This document shows, in pieces, positions 48,230 to 59,794 of a stretch of 64,000 nucleotides of DNA (positions within the stretch are counted from its first letter, which is position 1; the number at the start of each line of letters is the position of its first letter). The position numbers were made by a program, and so were the translations under genes. The stretch comes from Aselliscus stoliczkanus (lineage: Eukaryota; Chordata; Mammalia; Chiroptera; Hipposideridae). The stretch covers positions 89,043,478-89,107,477 of the forward strand of contig CM066738.1 of NCBI GenBank assembly GCA_033961575.1, written 5' to 3'. The notes beneath the pieces were generated by a model. That model was not told the origin of the DNA. It saw only the letters and a list, made by a program, of their open reading frames with translations, and ran no database searches.

Positions 48230-48545
48230 ACTCTTCACACAGTTCCCTCTATCCATAAACCATCCCTTGAACCTCCTTATTAAAAAGATACTTGCCCTTC
48301 AAGTTCATCTTCATAGTCCCACACTTTATAAAGTCAATCTCTCCCCACTCTACTCTGGGTCAGTGATCTCTTCTTAGTTTTCTTGTACTTCTGTTATACT
48401 GATTAACATTTTCAAATTAATATAATTAGTTGTATGCCTGGTCCCCCACAATGTATATTTCTTGAGGTAAAGGGAATCACATGTCATTTTACATCCCAGT
48501 ACTTAACACTATCTTAAACAATAGTACTCAGTATATGGCTTTTTG
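48230..48545 (+). mobile_element. L2 LINE 3'-end remnant (probable)
   Basis: The order of 'tgcctggtcccccacaatgt', 'atttcttgaggtaaagggaa' and 'catcccagtacttaacacta' fits the L2 3' portion. Diverged. Confidence 0.5.
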
Positions 48546-49360
48546 TTTGTTTTTGTTTTTTAATAAAGGAGCCATTTTTACAGGGATCTGAGGGGAAGGA
48601 TGGGGAAAAATAAAAATCAGTGACTCCTGCTGTTAGAATTGTTGAGCTTTGGAAGGGGTGTTTGTAGCACATGTTTTGAAATATATACTCCTCTTGCCTG
48701 TTCCCAAATAGAAGCATCTGTCCCTTAAATGTAAGACAGAAACTTGGTCTGAAAAGTGCCATTTGCTCTGCTCCTACAGATGTCTCTGAGAACAGCTTGT
48801 GTGGGTGCAAATGCACCTGACAGCGAATATTAAAGGTTTGGCATGCTTCCTTTCTCACTTTCACAAAGAATCATATTTAAATAAATTTGGTCTCATCAAA
48901 TAATGATCTCATCTCTTCTTTGCTAAATACCACATTTTCTTTAACAGATTGCTTTCAGGGAATTCCTGACTGAGAAAGTGGTCCAAGATAAGGGGTTATA
49001 CTTCCTTTCTCCAGACTACTCATCTCCAACTGCAAATTATCTCAAGGGGCAACTTCCCTAGGCAGCCCAAGCCAACTCTTTAGCTCCTGTGTACTTAGAA
49101 GGTGCTATCTGAACAGGTCTGGCTAAGTTTTCCTCTGAATCAGGGAACTTAATAGACTAACTCATTGCATCCTAATGCTGATGAAGACCTACTTTGGTAG
49201 TCTCAACTTTAGGTGCAACCCCCTCCATTTTTAGCTGCAAATGCTATAGCTGTTTAATTAGAATAAAGATTTTGTTAGGTGAATGTTGGAGGCAACGAAA
49301 ATATTATCAGGTTGCTCTCTATGTTTAGAAACAGCTTTTGTTTAGATCTTATTTCCACAC
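48546..49360. other. Unassigned sequence
   Basis: A 116-codon minus-strand frame (48514-48864) has no recognisable domain. Confidence 0.4.
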
Positions 49361-49452
49361 AAGGATCACTTCAACACAGAAAAAGCATTATTTGCACGTC
49401 AATTACAAGGATCACTTCAACACAGAAAAAGCATTATTTGCACGTCAATTAC
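49361..49452 (+). repeat. Perfect tandem duplication, 2 x 46 bp
   Basis: The unit starting 'aaggatcacttcaacacaga' and ending 'tttgcacgtcaattac' occurs at 49361-49406 and again at 49407-49452 with no mismatch. The unit is not low-complexity. Confidence 0.97.
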
Positions 49453-49679
49453 ACCTCAAGAAATAGGTTTCATCAGGGCTCATAATGAATCATTTTGGTA
49501 TGTGCTCACCGTTAGGTGGGGAAAAGAAAATAGAGCATGGTGCATTAATACTGAGATTCTGGACTTATTTTTAAGATACCACTTTGATTTTGATGTTTGT
49601 TCTACATACATCAATGACTCCCTCCTAAAACTAAATCAAATGGGAATTAGTCTAAATCTTACTTGACCACTCAGTAGCA

Positions 49680-50985
49680 GTTAATACTGTCAGCCTCTCC
49701 TCCCATCTCGAAGTATTCTCTCCTTGCTCTTTGTGACACCCACCTTCTTCCCAATCTTATGCTCGAAGGTGGAGCCCTAAAGATATTTCAACATTTAAAG
49801 GTCTGATAAAGGAGGATGAGGCCACAAAGAATATCGGAGGGATCCTCTTCTCTTTCTAGGCTATTTCATCATGCCCATGACTTTTTCATTTGCTCTTGAT
49901 ATTCCAATTACTTTCAAATTTATATATACTTATAGCCATATCAGTCCTCTGAGGTCCAGATCCACACATCTACAAGCCTACTCAATTCCTCCAATACATA
50001 TCTTCAGCTACCTCAAGATCTGACAAGTTAACTTGCACCCTGCCTATAGCATCCTTCGTCTATCCCCCAGTCTTCCAGTCTTCCCAAAACAAATCCACTG
50101 CTTCCTGTGCAAACCAGAAAGCTAAGGACCACTTTAAGCATCTCTCAGTCCTTATCTGCCCATATTTAATCAAATTACAAAATTATAATTTATTTCACAA
50201 ACAACTCTTGAACCTAACTACTCAGCTTTATCTAGTTTCTATACCCTACAAAGTTCCAATCCTTTCCCATTTAGATCACCATGAGAAATTTCTAATGGCA
50301 CTCCCAATATCACATAACCCTTTCATTAACCATTTTATACTAGGTAGCCAGAATGATATTTTAAAATTACAGAACCAGGGGCCGGCCGAGTGGCACGGTG
50401 GTTAAGCACTGGCTTGGGAAGTGGACCTGGTTCAGTCCCACATATGAGGGCCAGTGACACTACCCTCAAAAAAAAAAAAAAAATCGCAGAACTGATCATG
50501 TGGCACCTCTAACTAAACTTCCCAATGAATTCCTAGTGCTCTAAGAATAACGACTGAATTCTATAAAATAGCCTACCAAGCTTCACTTGGTCTGGCCCAT
50601 TCCTTCTCCCACATCACCTTGCGTTTCTTTTCTAAAAGCTCTCAGCGGTTCAGCCATACTGGCCTTCCTTTTTATTCTCAAACAGGATTTCTATTATTCC
50701 CTCAAAATGTGAAGCTTTTCCCATTTCCCTCTTCATCTGGTTAACTCCTACACCGAGGTCAGATCAAATGCCACTTCCTTAAGGATGCATTTGCTGAATC
50801 TACAGATAATGTCGTCTTAGTAATAACTTTCCATAGAACACTTTAAAACATTTAAAAAACAATGGTTTCATTAATTGTTTTTCATTTGCATGTTCTAGTA
50901 CACTATAGGTTCTCTGAGGACAGGGCCCATTGTTTTGTGTTTACTATAGTATCACCCAAAGATAAAGGCAGCTGGATTTTCAAAT
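49680..50985 (+). mobile_element. L2 LINE remnant, RT region to 3' end
   Basis: The order follows L2: 'ttgctctttgtgacacccac' and 'ggaggatgaggccacaaaga' in the RT part, 'tcctctgaggtccagatcca', 'agccagaatgatattttaaa', then 'gaactgatcatgtggcacct', 'ggtctggcccattccttctc', 'cagatcaaatgccacttcct' and 'ttctctgaggacagggccca'. A SINE interrupts it at 50377. Very diverged, no frame. Confidence 0.7.
50377..50482 (+). mobile_element. tRNA-derived SINE, copy 7
   Basis: 'ggggccggccgagtggcacg', 'gttaagcactggcttgggaa', then a deletion of the 3' anticodon-stem side ('gggaagtggacctggttcag'), 'gagggccagtgacactaccc' and a 16-nt A tail. Imperfect target repeats are 'aattacagaac' before and 'aatcgcagaac' after. 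Nested in L2. Confidence 0.92.
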
Positions 50986-51381
50986 GGTGAAAACAGATTT
51001 GATTCCGTGAGGGAAAGGACTGGGTTCCGTTCTGATTTGTGCAGAAGCGATTGGGTGTTTTAAGGGAAGAATGAGGACAAGGGGAATGCTCAGGACTCAG
51101 CAAAGTCAGAAAGGTGAACACTGCTAAGAGGGCATCAGTCAGTGTTAACGTGATTAGTCCAGTGGTGTCTGTTGGCTGGAAGTATGGAGGTTAGTATCCT
51201 ACCCTCCCTCGGAGACAAGGAGACAGAGGTCCTCTCTTTCCTGTTGAATACTTTCCAAAGAAATGATTCTCTGGTTCTTGAAAGTGACATTCCTGAGTTG
51301 TAAGAGATACATATTCACAATTGTAAGACCTCTTTAGTAAATTTCTAAGAAAGAGAGGTCAGGGGCCTAGGGTCCGGTGTT
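50986..51381. other. Unassigned sequence
   Basis: Nothing recognisable. Confidence 0.4.
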
Positions 51382-51389
51382 GGCTAGAA

Positions 51390-51646
51390 CAGGGGTCAAC
51401 AAACTGCGGCTCGCGAGCCGCATGCAGTTCTTTGCGTACGTACATGTGGCTCTGAAGTAAAATTGAAAATGAAAGTAAAACTATCCTAGTTTCATTTATA
51501 AAAAAATTTTAAGGATATTAGTCACATAATGGTGATTTCATTTGTTTTATGGCTCTCGAATAATTTTTTTTAATAAATTTATTTATTTTTAAATTGTTGC
51601 AAGGGACAGGATTGGCTCTTCTGTCTCAAAAGTTTGCTGACCCCTG
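51390..51646. mobile_element. hAT MITE (257 bp) with perfect 8-bp duplication
   Basis: The termini are 'caggggtcaacaaactgcgg' and 'aaaagtttgctgacccctg' (inverted). The direct repeat GGCTAGAA is at 51382-51389 and 51647-51654. A subterminal palindrome 'gcggctcgcgagccgc' is intact. The AT-rich interior has no transposase frame. It resembles the nhAT elements described from vespertilionid bats. Confidence 0.94.
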
Positions 51647-51654
51647 GGCTAGAA

Positions 51655-52229
51655 CAATTAAATTTTCCTGGCAGGGCTGAGCTTTCTCAGGCAGGCATTT
51701 TAATGGGGGGTTGGATGTTCCTAGGAACATGGACTCATACTGCTAGAAATCATGCTCCAGTTTGGTCAAGTCTCTTAGTGCTGGGGTTTGGATGGAGTTG
51801 CTAGACGTGGAGAGTTCTGCCATTCTCACTTACACAGGATCTGCTAGAATAGCACTCAGAAAACACTGGTTAAATGGATGAATCCTGAATTTCTCAGTGA
51901 GTATGCTCAGAGCACTTAGTAGTGAGGAAAGGAAGCTTGGCATGCTTCCTTTCTAGTACACCCAATTCTTCTCAAACACTTTACTCCTATTCTATTACTG
52001 TCAGCATTTCTAGCTCACACAGTTATTACACTTACTAAGGAAGGATTCTGGTATATGTAACAGGACATGTTAAAGTGAGTTTCAGGTTCATTTCCAATTA
52101 TTTTGTCATTTCATTGTACACTGCCCACCATCCCCATATCCCACTGTTGGGTATTCTGAAAGGCTGGGCACTTCTGCTTTCAGGTACAAAAATCTGATCC
52201 AAACTGATTTGATCAGAGAGAATGCATCG
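51655..52229. other. Unassigned sequence
   Basis: No repeat or frame recognised. Confidence 0.4.
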
Positions 52230-52231
52230 GC

Positions 52232-52558
52232 TCACCTAACTGAAATATCTATGGAGAGAACTGGCTCAGCACTGCCATACTGGATGATGATTTCAGGACT
52301 CAGGGTATTCTCTGGCTCTGCCTCTGCCTCTGCCTTCTGCTGTGTTGGCTCAGTCTCAGGTCCCACCTGATAGCAAGATGATGGGAACAGATCCGGTTTG
52401 TACATCCACTCATTTATATTCAGCAGGAGAGAGTAAACCCACTCCTCTAAAGACAAACAACAGTTCTTGCACTGAGGCTTTGGAGTTCTGATTGGACTGT
52501 AGAAACATGTGCTTGTCTCCAAATCATCCTGTGCTGGGGGATGCGATGAGCTAACTGG
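52232..52558 (-). CDS. Candidate protein-coding exon (low confidence), product unknown
   Basis: On the minus strand a frame is open from about 52558 down to 52232, some 108 codons. The translation is not low-complexity apart from a short KAEAEAEPEN stretch. It has a cysteine pair (CKNCC), an aromatic/leucine block (LEEWVYSLLLNINEWMYKP) and an acidic, Gln/Glu-rich part. The frame ends exactly where an excellent donor match occurs: the coding strand reads 'cagttag' then 'gtgagc'. A second donor-like 'cag|gtggga' lies near 52362. A pyrimidine-rich acceptor-like tract ('acctcccttacttttag') lies upstream, around 52632-52650, but an in-frame TAG separates it from the open part. I recognise no family. 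It could be an exon, a decayed exon or chance. Confidence 0.25.
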   Translation of the reverse strand, partial: PVSSSHPPAQDDLETSTCFYSPIRTPKPQCKNCCLSLEEWVYSLLLNINEWMYKPDLFPSSCYQVGPETEPTQQKAEAEAEPENTLSPEIIIQYGSAEPVLSIDISVR

Positions 52559-52659
52559 TTCCTAGGCATTGCTGACAAGTTTTATTGCTGGGTCTGGGTT
52601 AGAGTCAGCTTCCTAGGAACTGCAATCCTAAAAGTAAGGGAGGTTGGGTGGGAGCCCTA

Positions 52660-54936
52660 AACAGACATGGGAACTGTTTCTCATAGTGTTTGATGGGATG
52701 GATGTCTTGTAACTAAAAATACAACAAATACACTCTATATTGACTTCTTATTGCCTTCTCCAGGTATATAGTTCCCATCTCTCTATACATACTGAGGGAA
52801 GAAACATTGGATAAACTCATAAATCAATAAAGGCTTATTGACTCTGGAATTCCAAGTTTATCTGAAAAATCTGTATAGCTATTTTTTGGAGGGAAATTCA
52901 ATCTTTGTGTAAGACCCTAAATATAATAAATTATTATTTTAAGGCTCTGAGTAAAAGATTCAGAACTCCGAAGATCAATACCTGTTACAAAACAGTGTCA
53001 TTTTAACAAAGTAATTTTTATTCACTTAATAAATTTGCAAGTATTAGATATCATATAGGTTTCTCAGCCCTCTGTTGTAAACATTTTTTTGTTGTTGTTT
53101 AATTATTTCAAAAATACAAATGTCCTTAAGCTCCCACCCACTGCCTCCATTTTAGGAAAAGAAGCACTGTCACCAATTAAGCTCATTGGGATTGACATGG
53201 ACATTGTGTGGTATCCTCCGTTTATGTATGACCTTTCCCCTGACTCCCCCTCACACAACCATATCATCCATATTTCTGTTTGTGAAAGAGCTTGAAAGAG
53301 AGAGACACCTGGTTTACTTGTCAGGATTTCTAACTGCATAAACGCAGATGTTAGAGTTGAGTTCAGACTTTATTTAGTAGAGGGAGAAAGTAAGCATTTT
53401 TTCCTGTACTCCAAGACAGAGAGAGCCATTTTGTGCAATAAATAGTATTTGAGTCTAACAGCACCTGCCAAAATAGCACATTTGTAACCAGAAAGTAGCT
53501 CACTCATCTACCAGAGCCACTTTCAATATATAATTAGAATTCTGCAGCCTCAACTCTGTGTTCTAATGTCATAATTATTTCTGGCTGCATATTGCAAACA
53601 CTATTCTATTTAGTACACAAGGCTTTCTGGAAGGCTTTGTTCAGGGAACTATTTGCCATTGATTTGTGTCCAGGTACATTTATCATGTTAGCCCAGCACA
53701 GTAATTAAATAGCTGAGGTCGTTCGGTATATGAATACACTGTGCTCATTATTACCATTCCACTTAATTCAGTATCATCTGTAGACTTCTAAATATTGCTT
53801 CTACATCATCATCTGGTACATGCTCAATAACATTCTTGCAATTTAAATGTCTTTCATTTCCAGCTGTGATTTTTGCTTCTAAAGTTTCATCAATTGTAGA
53901 TCACAATATAGATTTGTGTAGTAATAAAATTGCAGCTCTGAGAAAGACTGAAATCGTTCATATGGTTGGTCTCCTGCCTTTAGAATGAATCTCATTTCGA
54001 AAGATTAGATTTCATTTTATTTTCACACATTATCGAGAAAAAGGCTCAGTCCTCCTCCAGTGCTTCTTGGGCCTTGTATTGTAAATATGAAAATACTTAG
54101 TTCTCCTGTTGCAGGGAGTATAATTGACTGAAATATTCAGCTGCTAGCCCTCTGGATTCACCACATTTTCATCAAGGTCATGCTTCCCATCACTGCTCCC
54201 AGGCAATGACTGATCATTGTGGAGGTTGAAAGCAAGCCCATTCCAGCAAGACAGGTTACTACTCCATCAGGTGACTTGAACTTGGGGCTTCCTCTTAACC
54301 TTGCCAAACCTTTCTTGGAACTGTGTTGCTGTGGAAGACTCATCCTACCCCACCTCTTCCTTCCTTCCTCCTCTTCTTCTTTAGGTGTCATGCCTGCATC
54401 ATAGACTGAAGGCCGCCCTGCTCTGTGCCCCAAATACACCTCTGTCAATTCTAATCCCATCTTGATGTCTGCTTCTTGAAGAACATAAATTAATGCAACT
54501 TACCATTAAAAAAAATTTCCTTAAGTTCAATTATAACTCTACATACCAAATTAAAAAAAAAATTTGCCCTCCAGTTTGTTATTTGGTGGAGATGGAAAAA
54601 ACCCATAAGAAGGATGAAATATTCTTATATCTGAAGAGTTGTCCTACGGTATTTGAAAGCATTCTTGTTCTTGTTAGTGCAGAATCCATATAACATAATT
54701 TGTCATTACTAACTCATACATCCTTTATTTCTATCAGATTTTATAGATTACAGGGTAAATTTTTTTTTTCACATTTTAGCATATCTGACGTTGTGATGCA
54801 TTTTACCAGTGCATGTGTCCTTTAATTTAAGTGACACCCTTTTTACCTTAGTGGCAAAATAAATAACAGTATTTTACATTCACTGGCATCTAAATTCTAT
54901 CAAATTCTGTCTTTTCTCTCTATAGAGTTTTTCTGT

Positions 54937-54940
<4 letters not shown>
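52660..54940. other. Unassigned sequence
   Basis: At 54130-54480 a block ('gcaagacaggttactactcc', 'gtgacttgaacttggggctt') has the feel of an old interspersed repeat. The 100-codon minus frame over it is not credible as a gene. Confidence 0.4.

Positions 54941-54983
<43 letters not shown>
54941..54983 (+). repeat. (TG)n microsatellite
   Basis: About 21 uninterrupted TG units. Confidence 0.97.
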
Positions 54984-54992
<9 letters not shown>

Positions 54993-56469
54993 AACCAAGC
55001 ATTTTATATCTTCTCCAACACCATTTGATTGGTGATTTGTGTAATGGAAGGGGATCTTCAAATGTGTCTATATTTCAGCTCCATTTAGCCATTCTAAAAC
55101 ACCATTTCAATCCTAGATATCTGAAAGGGAATCTTAAAATTATCTTCAGAAATTTGAAATGCTTGTATGCCATGAGATTTTTGTTTTCTCTACTGAGTCT
55201 TGAGTCAGTTTTGTGAATACATTGAAGACTTATGATAAGAATGTTCTTAGAACCCAAATTCCATCTATTTTCATCAAATTAAGTCCTTACTTGCATTCAT
55301 TTTTGATGTGTTTGCTTCCAAGAAGAAGCAAAGATCACATTAGAAATAAAAAAAAATTGTCACCATCATAGATCAAAATTGTAGTATAATCTACTGATGC
55401 CCAAGATAAACATCAACATTAGAGAAAAAAGAAATGTTACTGATATTTATTGAGAATGTAATGGAGAGATAAGGAACATATTTATGGAGTCAGATTCACT
55501 TGAGTAAAAATCTATATGATATTAACTGGCCTTAAATATTTGATATTTATTAATAATTACATAAGTGACCTTGTGAGATGGCAAGAATCGGTGCCATCAT
55601 CTCTCAGCTCCAAACCCACCCTTCTACATTCTGCCTTGTGATGCTGGGTCTGGAACTCTACAAACCACGTTTCTGCTTTGTCCGTGGTTCCCTGTTAGGC
55701 TTGGCACCTCAGGGAGATTGCACAGCTGGTTGAGAGAGATGGGACTTCTTTTCTGTTTGCTTTTCCTGACACTATCACCATAGCAACACTTCTTCACCCC
55801 AGCTGCAGCAATGTCTTCCTGTGGCAGCTGTCAATTCAATTTATGGTCGTTCTAGTGTTTGTAGAACATTAGAAGCAGCCACACCAGTCAGTTGGTGCTG
55901 GTATCCCCCCCTTGAGAGATTTGTGTTCTCCATAGGGTACCTCCTTCAAGACCAAAGACTCCAGCACTAGCCAAGCAGAATCTCTTCCTCAGAGGTCAGC
56001 ATTTCAACTCCGTAGGTCCTTGTCGATGCTCCTAAATTTTCATAATTCTAATCTCATCTCTTTGTTTTCTCAGTCCTAGGCATGGTAGCTGCTTTCTACA
56101 GTGGCTGCCTCAGTGACACCTTAGCGTGTGGTACGCTGGAGCTCCTGGTACCAGGCTTAAGTAAACTCATTATGCTCTTCTCTCCCCAACTTTGTGTTCA
56201 GTGATGTCAGGTTGGTAGCTTGAAATCAGTCAAGGTGACACTAAGTAAAACACTGATAACAGCAAACTCTAAAAAGCAGGGTTACTGCCACACTCACATC
56301 ACGGTGCCACTTTACTAGCCCGTCGCACCTTAGTGGTCTCTTGCTAACGTTTTAGTTGCCTAGTTATTAACTTCATACTTAGTTGAGGTGGCTTTTACTT
56401 AAAACCTCTCTTTTCAAATAACTAGTGAGGTTTCTGACTTCTGACTGGACCCTAAATGATCCAGTATCA
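54984..56469. other. Unassigned, including a GC-richer block at 55560-56170
   Basis: The GC-richer block ('ctctcagctccaaacccacc', 'cttgtgatgctgggtctgga', 'gtggctgcctcagtgacacc') reads like an old repeat, perhaps a LINE 5' UTR or LTR, but I cannot name it and no frame spans it. Confidence 0.4.
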
Positions 56470-56600
56470 TTTTTCTTAACTGCAAAATAAGAAAAATTTT
56501 AATATTTTACCTTGTAAGCTTCATGTGCAGATAAAATGAAACAACATAGTTAGGATGCTTAACCTAGTACATTATAAACATTCCATAAATGACTTTGGGC
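56470..56600 (+). mobile_element. MIR SINE (diverged)
   Basis: 'ttcttaactgcaaaataaga', 'ttaccttgtaagcttcatgt', 'gataaaatgaaacaacatag' and 'gcttaacctagtacattata' follow the 3' half of MIR. Confidence 0.6.
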
Positions 56601-56689
56601 CTAACAATTTATTAAACTTGAATCAATTATGTTAGCCAATATTTTCTCTTTCATCCATTTTAAACTGTTACATACTTAGAACATTTTCA

Positions 56690-56895
56690 AAGTGGGTAAA
56701 TTTGCCCCAAGGGAACATTTGCTATTCGCTAATGTCTGGAGATATTTTTGGTTGTCACAACTTGAGAGGAAAGGTGCTATGGGCGTCTAATGGGTAGAGT
56801 CCAAAGATGATGCTAAATATGCAATGCACAGGACAAAGACTTATGGCGTGGGTGTGTCCAGCCAGAAATGTCAGTACTGCTGAGGTGGAGAAGCT
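56690..56895 (+). mobile_element. MER20-like hAT-Charlie element
   Basis: 'atttgccccaagggaacatt', 'aatgtctggagatatttttg', 'gttgtcacaacttgagagga', 'aatgggtagagtccaaagat' and 'tgcaatgcacaggacaaaga' follow MER20 along its whole length. Confidence 0.8.
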
Positions 56896-57110
56896 GTGAG
56901 TGAAATTCTTAGTGTTTCCTTTCTTCGGGGATTTTGGCTAAGGAATCAGACATAAGTAAACAGAAAATGTTCGAAGTCTTCCTCAGGTTGTAAAAGACTG
57001 CCTTATTGAAGAATTGGTATTAAGGGAGAAAGAAAGAAGGAGAGAGAGTGTGTGTGTTGAAGATGGCACTCTACAGTCCCTTTGTGGATTCTGAAGGGGG
57101 TAGAGGGGAA

Positions 57111-57134
57111 GAGAGACAGAGAGAGAGATAGAGA

Positions 57135-57178
<44 letters not shown>
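57111..57178 (+). repeat. (GA)n microsatellite
   Basis: GA units with two short interruptions; pure over the last 40 bp. Confidence 0.95.
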
Positions 57179-57183
<5 letters not shown>

Positions 57184-57194
57184 CACAGGCTTTA

Positions 57195-57615
57195 TATGCT
57201 TTATATGTAACAGAGTGGTGCATCCCCACAAGGGAATACTGCTCATTAATAAAAAGTAGCTAACTGTTGATACACACAACTCAGGTGACTCTCAGAATAA
57301 TGATGCTGCATCAAAGGAATCAAACACAAAAAGAATATGTATTTTGTTATTCCACTTTTCTAATATTCCAGAAAATGCAAACTAATTTATAGCAACAAAC
57401 AGGTTAGTGGATGCCTGGGGAAGTTCAAAGGGGAGAAAGGCAGGAGCTCAGGATTACAAAGGTGTATAAGGATAGTTTTGTGGGTAATATTTTCATCTTG
57501 ATGGTGGTGATGGTTTCATAGGTGCACCCCTATGTCAAAACTTTTCAAATTTTACAATTTAAATATGTATAGTTTATCAAGGTAATTAATTAAATTTCCA
57601 TAAGGCTATTTTATA
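57195..57615 (+). mobile_element. Old LINE-1 3' end
   Basis: 'agggaatactgctcattaat', 'cttttctaatattccagaaa', 'ggttagtggatgcctgggga' and 'atggtttcataggtgcaccc' follow the 3' part of an old LINE-1 in sense order. Confidence 0.75.
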
Positions 57616-59794
57616 AAATTTCTCAGTTTGAATCATAAATTCTATGGTCACCCCATCTAAAATATGCCAAAGGAATTTTGGTTGAATTGAAATGCTGTTT
57701 CTTTTTTTAGTAGCACACACACAAAAAAAGGCATACCATTAGATGGATAGAAAGGAAAAATAAGAAATTTAGAAAATTTGTCTCTGTAATAGAGACATTC
57801 AAGTTATCAAGTTAAAACGATGCTTATCTTAAAACCTAAAATTGCCTCTAGTAGACAAATCATAGAAGAATCTCTAAGATTATTCATGGCTGAAATGGTT
57901 AGCTCTGCTACCAAACCAACTTCACTTAATTTATTTACTTAAAAATGCATATGACTGACTGCTCAGAAGAAATTTATTTTCCTTTAATCGGTCTCTCAAA
58001 GTGTCAATAAAAATGAATTGACTGTTAAGAGTGATGAAACTTGTTGGGTATATCTGCATAGCTAGATGTGTAAAGACCTCTATTACTCTGTTATATGTGC
58101 TTGAGTACTTTTCATTACATTTGGGGGCTTCATACTCCTTCTTGTCTGGAAGGAGTTAGGGTCATTCGCCTCTGAAACTTTTCCAGTTCTGAAAGACTGT
58201 GATTCTTTTATCCAAATAGACCTGTACCATTTCTGCTCTGGCAAGACATCTATTTTCTTTTGTTTGTGTCCATCTCCCTTCAGTCTCTCTTCTATTAACA
58301 TTTCCTCTCCCCATCTTTTCTTTCTTCTCTGTTCTCTAATGACTTTCCTGGTTTTGTGTGTTAATGACCCACATTCAACAGGTTTTTCATTATAAATATT
58401 CTGTACCACATCATGTAGTCTATTTTCACTGCTAAATGAACCAATAGAATGGTCCACATAGTTTTTAAAACAAAGGCTGACTACTTACGTGAGCCTGAAA
58501 GAGGTGTGCTGCTGTGTGTTTTTGCCAAGGTATTGGCTTGTCTCCATTTTAGAAAATCAAATACTTATGCCACCTGGTGTCTGTCAAAGAAAACACAGTC
58601 AGAAACATTAATACTGGATCTCCAACAAAATCAGAGTGGCATATCCCAATCTACTTGAGGTGATGTATGTTTTTTCTATTCATATAACACCTCTCTCCAT
58701 GATGACATGTTGTCCCTCATTTGAACCTCACCACTGAGCAAATCAGCCTTGACAGGGATGTACTACTCCTCCTCATTCATTCACCCTAAGTCCCCATTTC
58801 CTAGAAAGAGAAAAAATATTCCTCTCATTTCCTCACTGCTGTGTTCATTGATGTAAGATCAGAGAATTCTGGAGTTGGAAGGCGTCTTAAAAATAAACTA
58901 CTGCAAACTTCTCATGAAATTCAGCCAAGAAGTTAGTAGATTTATCAGAAGAACAGACACTTTCTTCCCAGTAAAAGAAAAAAAAAAGTTTCTGATATAA
59001 TATGTTAACCATACGTTACCTCATACAGTTTACAATTAACTAAGAAAAAAAGACATAGCTAAGAGAAATAACTAAGAAGCATAAGTAAAAGGAAGAAAAT
59101 ACTATGAAATCTGTCAATGAATATGTAGTACATTTCATAGCTTGTCATTTAAAATGAAAATTACTGGTACATTTATATGTTTATTTACTTAGTTGATCAA
59201 AACAAAAATAGGGCAGAGTTTGTTTGCCATAACTTCGTGGAACTTGACTGAGAGCCATGGCATCAACTAGGAAAGAGCCAAGCAGAGGAAGGTCTGGGAC
59301 AGAAGAAGAGACTGGATTATGGAGAGTGGCAGGGGTTCAAAGATGCCCTAAAGTAGTGTACTGACACATATCTAAAGAGAACCAATCTTCTGGGAAGAGT
59401 AGCACATCAGCAGGAGAGATGATGAGTCATACTCACTCATAATCAAGTGAGGCAGCAAATCAGGTTTCCAGGTGAAGCTTAAATGGCAGAGTTGCCTCTG
59501 ATTCTGGGAGAGGAACTACTGGGATAATTAGGATAGCGTTGTGTTAGACTCTTTATTGGTGCAATAAAAGGCTTAAGTTCCAGATGTTAATTGGGCTACA
59601 GACTGAAAAAAAACTGAAGGCAGTGATTTAATATTTCAGTGTCAGATAACACAGGAGTCCATAGAAGCAGGCTGTGTCACTCTGAGTCTGCAGGAGCCAG
59701 GGAACTCTCCCTATTATTCCCAATACTGGGCTCATGTGTGCTTGCAAGACTGTCTCTAGCTGTTTTACATGAGAGGGTGATCTCCTATTTCACA
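57616..59794. other. Unassigned sequence
   Basis: Holds a 124-codon minus-strand frame (58083-58457), basic and Lys/Glu/Arg-rich, with no family resemblance that I can see. An A run lies at 58978-58987. Confidence 0.4.

Noticed and set aside
54158..54460. 100-codon minus-strand frame
   Set aside because: It overlaps text that looks like an old interspersed repeat, and the poly-Glu stretch comes from a CTTCTTC-type run.
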